From: Phanerochaete sordida
Taxonomy: Eukaryota > Basidiomycota > Agaricomycetes > Polyporales > Phanerochaetaceae
Direction of reading: 5' to 3'
Length of the DNA: 64,000 nt
Assembly (NCBI GenBank): GCA_019973155.2
Contig: BPQB01000010.1
Location: forward strand, 372,001-436,000
Shown here one piece after another: positions 44,963 to 54,896 of this stretch. Position numbers and translations under genes: made by a program. Each line of letters begins with the position of its first letter. The stretch's first letter is position 1. The notes under the pieces were generated by a model, which saw only the letters and a list, made by a program, of their open reading frames with translations, had not been told where the DNA came from and made no database searches.

Positions 44963-45892
44963 CGGCTATGTCACAACATCACCGTGCGGCACTGTCCGTG
45001 ATATTGCCGTCCACACGACCTGCGATCCCCGCTGGTCCTGAACGTTGAACTCAGATCGCGGGAACAGCCCGGGCCTGCATGCAGGAGACCCTGACTCGTG
45101 TCGGCGCGCGCGATGCTGCAGCGCACTCGGGTCCCCAATATTTATTTCGCAGGACACCTCGACCTGAATGTACAGTAGCTTTGCGCGTGTAAACTCTCGA
45201 GCACGCCCTGTGCCTGATCAAATGAGATACCCAGTCCGACGCCAACCTGTCGGGTCGCGCTTGCTGCTGACGTGCGCAGACGCCCGGGCTTTGGCAGTGT
45301 CCCGAGTCCATCGGGAGCGTGTTGGCGTCCGGGCTAGCAGAGTGCGCCAATCTGGCCTCATTTGCGTCGAACTGCGCTAGTCATGGTTGGTCGCTCACGG
45401 CAAGGGCGGTCACAGGGTCCACAGCGCGTCTTACCGCTCGACAACCGCCGATGATGTGGCACCCTTGGACGGAGGAACGCCGTCGCTCCAGAGCCAACCA
45501 GTGTTCCACGGGCTGGTCAAGAACTCTGTAACTCTTTTTCTCGGGCTTATGTGCGATCTGTGGGCAGCAGAGGCTCATGCATTCAATTCAGCATCCGATC
45601 ATCACCACAAATGCCGCTGAAGTTGAAAGCAAAGACGGAGCGACAACTGAGCTCCTCTGAATGCCGCGCTTGGGCGGCCCTCTCGTTTACCTTATCCGGT
45701 CAATGTCACCGTAGGTTTCCATGATTCGTGCTACCCGCTCCATAGTCGCATCAAGGGCAGAGTTCGAATATCTGCATGACGACAACACGCGGATAGACAC
45801 TGATCCAGCAGGATGCGTCCATGCTCACCGTGGGGTACATATAACACGGCAGGACAGCCTTCACATCCCCACTTCTGTTCCCACCCGGACAA
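44963..45892. other. Gap between genes A1 and B1
   Basis: About 930 bases. A TATA-like CATATAA at about 45838-45844 lies about 50 bases before the B1 start. No coding signal was seen, and there is no clear similarity to the equivalent gap after A2. Confidence 0.4.
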
Positions 45893-46292
45893 ATGTCTGC
45901 ATATACGCATCCTCACCACAAGACCACAGCCCCGCAATACGTGAGTGCCCCTATCCACGATCCGCCCACACACTCACATCCCGGCGCACAGGTTCAGGTA
46001 AGCCCTGCCCACCCGGCCGTTCCGCACGCTACAGCCTCGCCGCAGGACGAGGCCGTCGAGGTCCGGATCGAGGGCAACCTCTGGGCCGCGGGCGTCATCG
46101 TCGCCGTCATGGAGATCGTGAACAAGGTGCGCGCCGTGCCCACGCCCGCGCCGCCGCCGCTCACGCCGCCAGTTCGTCGCCGTGCGCTACGAGGTGCTCT
46201 ACCGCCTGCGCGACGGCCGCGTCGTCGGCCTCTTCGACGCCGACCGCGTGCGCCCCGCGCGGCGCGCGCCGACGCTCGGCCCCGAGCCGTAG
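45893..46292 (+). CDS. Small orphan SH3/Tudor-like protein, family B copy 1
   Basis: Four exons in phase 0: 45893-45940, 45992-45997 (6 nt, Val-Gln), 46046-46126 (81 nt) and 46173-46292, giving 84 residues. N-terminus MSAYTHPHHKTTAPQY, then module DEAVEVRIEGNLWAAGVIVA, VMEIVNKFVAVRYEVLYRLR, DGRVVGLFDADRVRPARRAP. The unspliced frame also happens to be open from the ATG. The spliced form is preferred because gene B2 has the same exon plan and cannot be read without splicing. The exon coding for the VEVRIEGNLW part is exactly 81 nt in both B genes. Function unknown. Confidence 0.65.
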
Positions 46293-48741
46293 GCCCCCGC
46301 GCGCACACGACGTCGGCGGGAGCACGGAGCACCACCCTGTCGTAGCACGCGTCCGCAGAATCGAAATCCTTGTCCCCCGATACCGCACGGCCGCTCGCAC
46401 CCCCGCCGCCGCGCGGACGGCGGTGCGCAAGCAGCGACAGGACCCGCGCGCCGGGCCCTCTCTGCGCCCGCGCCGCCGTGCGCGGCGGGCATGCACGGCC
46501 CTCGGCAGACGGCGCGGCCGCGGTGCTGCGCGCAGCGTCCTAGGAATTCGAAGCCGCGCCGGGCAGACGATGGTCGCCGCTACCGTCGCGCGCCCGGCGC
46601 AGCACGCGCGGGAGCGCGATCCTTGGCGGCGGATCGTCGCTGTGCCCGCCGACACGCTGCGCGCTGTGGGACACGGGGAGCTCAGCGCGAGTCGCGGCGG
46701 ACAGGCGACGCTGCGCGGCGTGCGGCCGTGGGTGCGCACGTGAGGGTGTGAAATGTGCGGCGGTTGCACGGCCGCACGAGGTTCCGAAACGCGCCCTCGT
46801 CGATGCGACTGCCTGGGACCGCGCGGCGGTCGCGTGGCGGCGTGCGGGCGATCTGCGACGGGCTGAGGCGGCCAGCGAGGCTTAGGCTGTACGGAAGCTT
46901 ATGTCCGTGGGATCCGGGGCAGCCAGATACTGCACCGGCTGGAGCTGACGTCGAAGGAACGACGGGGCGTGCGTGAATGTCACTGCTCGATGCCCGTGTC
47001 GGCATGGTCATGTGGGAAGATCGTCGGCGGTCACAGCGTGTGAGTCCCATCATCGAGCCCTTCCCAAGGCAATGCGTGAGAGGCAACGCTCACTGCTCTT
47101 CGTGTATGATATATCGCTGTGGACTCTCTGCTCATACGCCGCGGCAAAGCATGAGCCACTCATTTCATGAGGGTGTATGAATGGCGGTGCACATAATCGT
47201 GTATCTGTTCAGGGTCGCGTCAGTGGGGGAACCGATACTCTGACCAGACCTAGACGAACCCAGAAATTGTCCCATTTCCGGCCGACACGGCCCTTAGACC
47301 ATTATTGCCAACAGTAGCACGAGTAATCTTCGACACGATGTCGTCGAGAAGTTCCACAGGTTCTTAATTAGCATAACATCTCGACAGCGAGCAGATGGTC
47401 TGGCTGCAAGCGGATCGCCCGGGTGCTGATCCGCCATAAAGCGAGCGTTACAGAATGCTCGAATAAGAAATTACCTCACCTCGTGCCTCCGCTATCCTTG
47501 TACCTCTCATGAAGCGATCGTATCCTGCATCACGAACCGCAAGAGTGGTGCAATTGACACACTGCACAGACGAGCTGGGGGCTGTGCACTCTGACTATCT
47601 GCAGAGCCACCGGATAGCAGAAGGAAACGACTTCGGCTCACCAATTAGCTTCCAGTGTCAGTATCACATCTCCGGGGCACGGAGAAACGCAAGAGGTAGT
47701 TTGCCTACCTTCGTATGCAGTAAAGCGATGGAGCCGTCATTCATAGGGTCTGGAAGGAGACGTTTGTGAACAGATCCTCGGAGGGAACAATCACGGTATG
47801 TGCCTACCAATCAGAACTTGCTGGCTTCTTGTGCCTGTGTGAGCATAGACAGGGCGCAGGGGCTGCAGAGCTTCGAAGCTGTAGCCCCTGCGCTCATGAC
47901 GCTCGGAGAAGAGGCCGGAGGGGGCGTCCCAATAGGCCTCATGAAGAAAGCGGCTACTCCACCGCTCCCGCGATCATGAACGAGTCAACCATCTGCCGCC
48001 AGTGACTCTCATCCAGAGACCGTGAGGCTTGGGCTGGGCCTCTCTGTCGTGGAGCAGTCCCCTTTGCGTGGGATCAGCGCAAGCCAATGGCTGAGCGGAC
48101 GGCGGAGCGGGAAGCGGAGGGACCCCAGCGCAAGTGTAGGGAAGCTGCTGCGGGTGCCATAAGTCGGTCACCTCGGGGGGTGCGATTGTCATTCAAGGAT
48201 ATCGATACGCGCTTGCATCCTTGCATCCAGACCCTTCCAGCTTTGCGTGCCATCGGAGCCACTCGGAGGACGTGGTACCCAAACAGTGTACAGCCCCAGA
48301 CAAGGAAGTGACGCCGTCTCTTCAGGCTCTTCCGTTAATTGGGGGCGCTTGTCTATGACCGTGGTCACCCGGGTGCCCGCGGGCCGTTACCTTCCTGCCT
48401 TTCCTGCCTCGGGAGTCGAGACTATTACATCCTTCCTTCGCGAGCGAATCATTTGTCTCACAAAGGCGATTTGGCTGGCGCGGTATCAGATTGTTGACTC
48501 GCAAACCTTACCCTAGATCCCCGCATAAGGCACGTCGGAGGATCTTCGCCGCAGTGGCAGGATGTAGACAATTTGAGCTGCGGGGGACGCCCCGACAAGC
48601 CTTGCGCGTGCTATAAAGGCCCTGCGAGCGGGGCACCCTCCAGCAAAGCGCGTTCTCCTACCTTCGTGCTCGACTACCTCCCCCCCCCACACGTACACGC
48701 GCACGCGCACCCCTCGGTCTACCTCTAACACACTTGTACAA
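46293..48741. other. 2.4-kb sparse region between B1 and the degenerate A2
   Basis: Very GC-rich up to about 46750, then average. A long open frame covering B1 and running to 46743 is a composition artefact. Between 47000 and 48700 only short frames exist, without motifs. TATAAAG at 48612-48618 lies about 125 bases before A2. I see no gene that I can support. Confidence 0.35.
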
Positions 48742-49265
48742 TGGGACGCGCCAACGATGTCGTCTCCTCCCGCACTATCCCCCGAGTAGTGGCCAGTGCG
48801 CCTCTCACTCACGCGGCGGATCCGGGGGCGAGCGTAAACTCGGCGAGTGACCCCCCCCCCCTTTCGAAAGGGTGACGGACCCTTGTTCTAACATCTATCC
48901 GCTCGCAGGTGGGCCATTCTGCAGCAAGCCACCACCATGCCAAACCGGCGGCGACAGCCCCAAGCTCTCAACGCAACGTATGTCGCCACTATATGTGTCT
49001 AGCATCAGGCCCTTTATGCAGACGACTTCTACCGAGCTCAAGTGCTGATATATCACTCTAGATCAAGGCCGTGCACGAGTCTATCTCTCTGAAGTGAAAG
49101 CCTCGGGGCGCCATCGGAAGGAGGTGAGGTTATTGGTACGTCATGCGTAGCATCCCACGTACTGACCACGCGCGTTCGCAGGCGACGCGTGTTCCCGACG
49201 GCACGCTCCGCGTCTCGTTCCGTATCTCAGACGGCGGAATACGACGGTAACTTCGACACGACCTG
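48742..49265 (+). pseudogene. Degenerate family A copy (A2)
   Basis: Starts MGRANDVVSSRTIPRVVASA at 48742, like A1. After an intron (donor GTAAAC, acceptor CTCGCAG at about 48907), the second exon VGHSAASHHHAKPAATAPSS matches A1 exon 2 closely. The module that should follow is broken: RVYLSE is in one frame, a G-A-I piece in another, and DGTLRVSF, GNFDT and LIEPRD lie in different frames. At least three indels are needed to align it with A1. The first intron contains an 11-nt C run. The two-codon microexon cannot be identified with confidence. This is a decayed duplicate, unless the reads contain several indels. Confidence 0.6.
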
Positions 49266-50272
49266 ATCGAACCGCGCGACATGGCGCGCACGAAAACAAT
49301 ATGTTTCGGACCTCTCCGTGACGGTGGCAGGGCGGATGTATCGATTCCTTGTGCTCTGACGGAGCTGAGCTCGTACAAAGCGCTAGTGCTTGCTGGTCAT
49401 GGGTTCGTCCCGTACAACGTGGCTCGGACCGCGGGCCAGAGGCAGCGAAAACTTATGCCCAATTATGCAACGCAATCTGTCCAGTTCTAGATACAGAAGT
49501 GCTTATGGGAAATTGTATAGAAATTTGGTATCGCCACGCTCTGCCTCATGTCAGAACCTGTGCAATAAACGCCACACTCGAGCCTTCGGACACGAGTAAC
49601 TTAGCTTTGTTCAATGCAAGAGCGCCACATATCTCCAAATAGGGAGCTATGTCAGTAGCTGATTACGACAGATCCGGCTCCATCATAACATTATAGGGAG
49701 CATCTGTGATAGTTCATCTCCGCTTTTTCTAACGACTCTAGCAGCGGCGGGCCGCAGTGTTTCCAGCTGTCGTGGGCGGCATGCGTGCTCCCCCAGCCAC
49801 AGCAGCCAGCACAGGCGCCATGGCGGCGCAGCGGTTGATCTGACAGTGCCATACCTCAACAGTCTATAGCAACCTCGGATTAGGTCTAGTGTGCCGGTAT
49901 AGCAGACTGCTTGTATCTCCGCCATAAATTGGCTCAGCGATGGGGGTTCACACTCCGAAATAGGCTAGGAGTGCATCTCCTGGCGCGGATCTATCGTACG
50001 GCGAACTTCATGATCGAGATGATTCGGCCCTCGAGGCGAGCGGAGATGTGCTTACCGAACGGTTTCCCGCCAGGGTCGTATCTACGCAAGACCTCACAAT
50101 CAATGAGGCTCGAGTATTATTGCGTGTAAAAAACCAGGCCTCCTGTTTTCGGGATGTGCACATTGTCCACGACGGAGGTCGCGACCATTCCAGTCTCCCA
50201 GACATCTGCCGGCAGAGTCTGCATATATAAGAGGTCCCAGCCCTACTGGAGCCATGGTAGAATATCTCCGAC
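49266..50272. promoter_or_regulatory. Gap between A2 and B2, with TATA box of B2
   Basis: About 1 kb with no coding signal. TATATAA at 50224-50230 lies 43 bases before the B2 start codon. Confidence 0.4.
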
Positions 50273-50723
50273 ATGCCCGCAACCGACTCATCCCAGAAAT
50301 CGAGCGGCAGAGCCGCACAATACGTGAGCACGCTCTCCAATCTCAACACACCCAAAGCTCACATTCTACCCAGACCGAGGTACGCTACCCGAGCTCCATG
50401 ACCGTGCCCACCGACGCGCAGCCCCTGTCACAGAACGACGAAGTGGAAGTGCGGATTGAGGGCAACCTCTGGGTCGCGGGGATCGTTATCGCAGTCCTCG
50501 AGGCCGTGAACAGGGTAAGCACGCGCTCCGCGGGTCTGCGCCGCTTTTAACCGCTCTGCAGTTCTTCATCATCCGCTACGAGGTCCGCTACAGGGCGCGC
50601 GCGGGGCACGACGTCAAGGGCACCTTCGACGCCGACCGTGTGCGTCCCGCGGCACAGACGGCAGATGGGCGCGGCAGCGGCGTGCGCCGACGCGGCGAGC
50701 AGCCGAGCCGGAGCGGGGACTAG
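50273..50723 (+). CDS. Small orphan SH3/Tudor-like protein, family B copy 2
   Basis: Four exons in phase 0: 50273-50323, 50374-50379 (6 nt, Thr-Glu), 50434-50514 (81 nt) and 50562-50723, giving 99 residues. N-terminus MPATDSSQKSSGRAAQY, module NDEVEVRIEGNLWVAGIVIA, VLEAVNRFFIIRYEVRYRAR, AGHDVKGTFDADRVRPAAQT, then a basic tail (GSGVRRRGEQPSRSGD). About 70% identical to B1 over the module. The frame of the start codon differs from that of the module in genomic DNA, so splicing through the 6-nt exon (or skipping it) is required. Function unknown; the basic tail could suggest nucleic-acid contact, which is inference only. Confidence 0.65.
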
Positions 50724-51514
50724 AGCTACGTGAATGCAACCCCGTTGTCTCTGCACCAGGACCCTGTCCAGATCGTGATGCAGCGGCGCGCCCCGCGCTG
50801 CGCTGCGTGTGTGAGGATGGGGTGGAGACGTGAGAGGCGGCACGAGTCAAAGCAAGGCAAAATCGCCGAGCACGACCTTCTACCGCCGCTGCGCAGGGGA
50901 ATACACGCGCGCCTAGCGGAGCGGCCTGACGGGTCCTAGGAAATGCATGTTCGCGATAGTCGAGAGGGCTGCTCATCATCGCCGAGCGAGTGCGCTCGGC
51001 CTCCACCCGAAATGAAACGGAAACGCGTGGTGCGCTGCCGTCGTGCATAGCAGACCGCAGCGCGGATGGATGTGTGAAGGGCAAGAGCGCTCCGGCGGTA
51101 CTCGTGAAGGTGCCATTGGCGCAGATATGGCGCGGCCTATGGCACCCCGGGGATCCGAATTTCGAATAGATTTGGGGCTGGGCACCGCGCGACCGCTCGC
51201 CCATCTGCATCGTGTGAAGAACGATCTGCGACGGAGAGTGGCGGTGCCGAGCTGAACCGAATAGCGATGGGGATTGGGAGGCTTCGTTGACAAGGGTCCA
51301 AAGTTGCGGGCTGATTCAATATGTTACCATGCTGTCCCCGCGCAAAACCACTTCGGCGGAGCAATCGCTCGATGACTCACATGTTCCAGGGCGAGTGCCA
51401 TCGGAAGGACAACGCAGGTGTTTATGCACCGTGTAGAGTCAGGCCCACTGCATCGCACCCGGCGAAACGTCGACTAGGAATACAGCTAAGTAAAAATGAT
51501 GGTAGTGTACATGC
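50724..51514. other. Gap between B2 and cullin-3 3' end
   Basis: About 790 bases between convergent genes. Short frames only; nothing recognised. Confidence 0.35.
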
Positions 51515-54482
51515 TTATGCCTGCGGAGACTCTGTTAGTCAAGCTCATCTGCTTCAAATTTCATGTACATACCAAGTAATTATACGATCTCCGGTCCTCG
51601 CACCGTTCCAGGTATTCTCGCTAGCGGCATATAAGCGCCAAGGCAAACGTAGCCATAGAGGTACACGTACCTCGATAAGACCCTCTATTCGTTTCTTAAT
51701 CATGAGAGGGTTCGGTTGGAAGCGGGTGGCAAGCTGGCGAGTGACCTCGTTCACAAGATCATTGTGTGCCATGTGCTTGCGGTCCTTCATGATACGAACG
51801 ATGCAGGCCTGCGCGAAATGCGACTCAGACAGGCTACTCCACGACGTCATCGCGAACAACGCACCTCCATCTGATGCTTTCGATCCTCGTCAACGCGGTC
51901 TCTGGTTTCCTTCCGCTCGTCGGTGGTCTCAACGCGGGATGCAATAGTGCTGATTTTGATCTTCTGAAGCGGCGCAGAGAAGTCCGAGTTGAATGAGAAT
52001 GAGTCCGTAAGGTTCACGTCGCGGCCAGGCGGGTGCTTCTTCAGCACTTTGTACTTGGCGCACGCCAAGGACTGAAGGTTGCGCTGTAGCTCAACCTCCG
52101 GAATGGCAGTTGCTGACTTGATTTCCTGGAGAGATGGATAAGTCCGAGCCGTTAGAAGGTGTGCATGGGGGTGATTCACCTCGTAAGTCAGAAACTCGCC
52201 ATCGCCGACATCTTCGAACAAGAGCAAGATAGTCAAGGCAAACGTTGAGACGTTCAGCTCATGCGTCCGCGCTTTGAACCGCACTTTCACGTCAGCGCTA
52301 CCGAGGGTCGGTTGCCACGTGAGCCTTCTCCCTGAGTGCCGTGACAGGTAGAACGATTCGAACGACCTCGCTGCTTGCAGCAGCTCCTCAGGGAGGTTGC
52401 AAGACGCCGCCGAATAGGACATTGGCCAGAAGGTTGAGGTCATGACTATCACAGAGATGTCGACGTCCGGCGGCTGTGCATCGTCAGTATACGGTGGATG
52501 AGGCACCTCGCTTAGGCGTACCGTGGTCTTCGCGAGGAAATCTCGATAGGCTTCCATCGTATCGGATGATAACCGCATATCATGAAACATGCCTTCCAAC
52601 TTCTGAGTGAACTGATATCCGCACTCAACCTTGAGTTTGGCCAGCATGCCACGCTCGGCGTCGTCCGAGACGGAACGACCAAGTAATAGACGTTTAGCGA
52701 GATGAGCCTTGTAATACCGCTCAAAGACGTCCTTGTCGGTGAGATATCTGAAGACCGTGATAGTCTTGTCCAGCACCGCGTCGACTTCCTCGTCGGTTTT
52801 CTGGGGAGCCACCAAGCATGAGCATCATGTGCACCTATGAAGGACGTCGACGTACGCCTTTCAGCCCCTTCTTCAAATTGTCATCGATAAACAGCGATAT
52901 GAACTCAGGCGATTTCTCATGGGAGTTTATGAAGGTTTCGAAAGCCTTAAGTGGGGGTTAGACCGCGCCAAACGTTTGCAAGAGGGTACCAACCTCATTT
53001 ACACCGTTTTCAATGTCACGGTCGCCGCGGAACGCTTCTCTCCAGAGAGCGTCGATCTTGTCCTTGAGGTTGAGTACATCCTGTACCCACTTGAGGGCCA
53101 GCTGAAGTGTTTGCGAACCAGCGCTGGCCTTCGCTTTGCCCTTGCCCTTGACGTCCTCGGGTTCATCATCTGGCTCCGCGTCCCCACCAGTAGCAGTGTT
53201 AACGACAGCAAGCTCCTTGCCTCTCCGTATCACCGAATCGCGAAGGGCTCTACGCAAGGTAGGCAGTCCGGCGGGCACCATGAGGAAGAGCTTGTATAGC
53301 CGCGACAGGTCGTCCCTCTTGTCGGCATCAATCATGGCGTCCAGACCGGAGTTGGGCATAGACAAGATGGTGGTTAGATGGGCGGTGAGCAGATGGTCTT
53401 CCAGAATCTTGCGCAGAGGTATATAGGTCAGGGAGGACAGGTAGTGGTTTGTTCGTGACTCTTCCGCGTAAAGACGTTCCTCTACCTACAAAAGGTGAGC
53501 ATTGCTTAGGTAGCCAGTAAGCACGGCACTTACTCGCCGAAGGTATTCTGGAGCGTCGCAGGTATCCAATAAATGTTGTCCTTCAGCCTTGTAGAATGAT
53601 TCGCTTTCGCGAAGAATCGGCGGCTCGAGGGTTCGTTTGTACATGTCCGGGGTATCATGAGACTCTCGAAGTTGCAGGAGGACATCTACACATCCTTTTA
53701 CGGCGGACCGGTTGACGGTGAAGCCATTCCGCTCCGTCAATATCTGGGTCAACACGGCTGTCGTGAGATGATCCTGTATTGGAGGACGGATGATGTGCCG
53801 TATGAATAGCAGGAGTCCCTGGTCCCATATTTCGGGGACACCTGCAGACTTCGTGTAGACGCGATCCTATGCGCCCGTTAGGGCGGAACAGAAGTAGTAA
53901 GCCATCACTTACCATATACTTGAGGACATCGCTGAGCTTCGACAAGCTGGACGTATGGTCGTCCCAGACCTTCCGCACAGCCTTCAACAGCACCTCTCCC
54001 TCCTGACTACGCTGTATGGGGTCGCCTGTGCCGCTGGGAAATGCCGGCTCGATGTCTTGCCTTGCTAGTTTCTCGAGGTTGGAGGTAATGAGGTCGCAGG
54101 TACCCTTGTACAGTAACTCTCCAGCTTTCATGAGGACCAAGTTGTAAGCGTAGCGATGGTTCTCTTCATATGATAGGTTCCCTGCCCGGTGATTCTGGAT
54201 TTCAACCATGTTCGTCCGCAGCTTCGCCCACGTTTCGTCGATGGAGACCGAGGGGCCATGCTTGAGAGCAGTTCAGCACTCCGTTACGGCTTCAAAGCGA
54301 GCAAATACCTTCTTCGGCGGTTTCTACAGTCCGAAGGTCAACACTCCGACGTATTGTATGGCGAATGTCCAGTCTGGTGCTCACGATTTTGGCCTTGCCT
54401 TTCGGTCGCGGGACTTGAGGAGGCAGGTACGGATTAGCGCGTTTTGTTGCTCTATTCCGCGTAATGACTCACTCGTAGCCAT
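51515..54482 (-). CDS. CUL3: Cullin-3, scaffold of BTB-type ubiquitin ligases
   Basis: Start at 54482. First exons join in phase 0 to [13 protein letters not shown], then a 15-nt exon KPPKK (54309-54323), then [20 protein letters not shown]. The N-terminal cullin repeats include [20 protein letters not shown] and [20 protein letters not shown]. The cullin homology part has [40 protein letters not shown] and [20 protein letters not shown]. The WHB/neddylation region reads [20 protein letters not shown], with the NEDD8 acceptor Lys expected in IVRIMK, then [20 protein letters not shown] and IEGLIE. The final residues ([16 protein letters not shown]) are followed by an intron and a last coding exon of only Ala plus stop (TTA at 51515-51517). 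The C-terminus favours CUL3 over CUL1 or CUL4. Lies head-on behind exportin-T. Confidence 0.9.
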
Positions 54483-54896
54483 TTCCTAGGTTCAAAATCC
54501 TGACATGCAAGGAGCTGGGTTCAAAGTGCGGGGACACGCAGCTGCGAGGTCGACGGGTAGTGGAAGTGCTACAGCAAGACGCGAAGCGCTCTCATGTGAC
54601 ATATACAACCCTAACCCTAGGTATATGCGCCGAAGGCGTTGTGGCGGGGCGTTGTGCAGACGCGTCACGAACAACGGTCGATGTCGTGTAGTCGGGGAAG
54701 AAATGACATGAGAATAGCAAGGAGGTGCATAGGTAACATTTAGAAGCTTTAGGTGTATGAAAATTACCGCAGTAACTGCACAACAGATTGTGAATAGTAG
54801 ATTGCATGCGAAGAGCTAGGAAAGCTGAATAGAGTGCGACTGAACGAAGGACTGGAATGCAGAGAAAAACTCTACCCTATGTGTGCGAGATAGTCA
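54483..54896. other. Gap between CUL3 start and exportin-T end
   Basis: About 410 bases with the CUL3 promoter and exportin-T 3' UTR. It includes two tandem telomere-type repeats, AACCCTAACCCTA, at 54607-54619. No gene. Confidence 0.4.

Noticed and set aside
45721..46743. Plus-strand open frame of 340 codons covering B1
   Set aside because: Open because of GC-rich sequence in another frame; shows Arg/Ala runs and no domain, whereas the B1 exons match B2.
48850..48880. C-homopolymer next to TTTCGAAAG as a possible terminator hairpin
   Set aside because: Falls in the first intron of the degenerate A2; bacterial-style terminators are not expected here.
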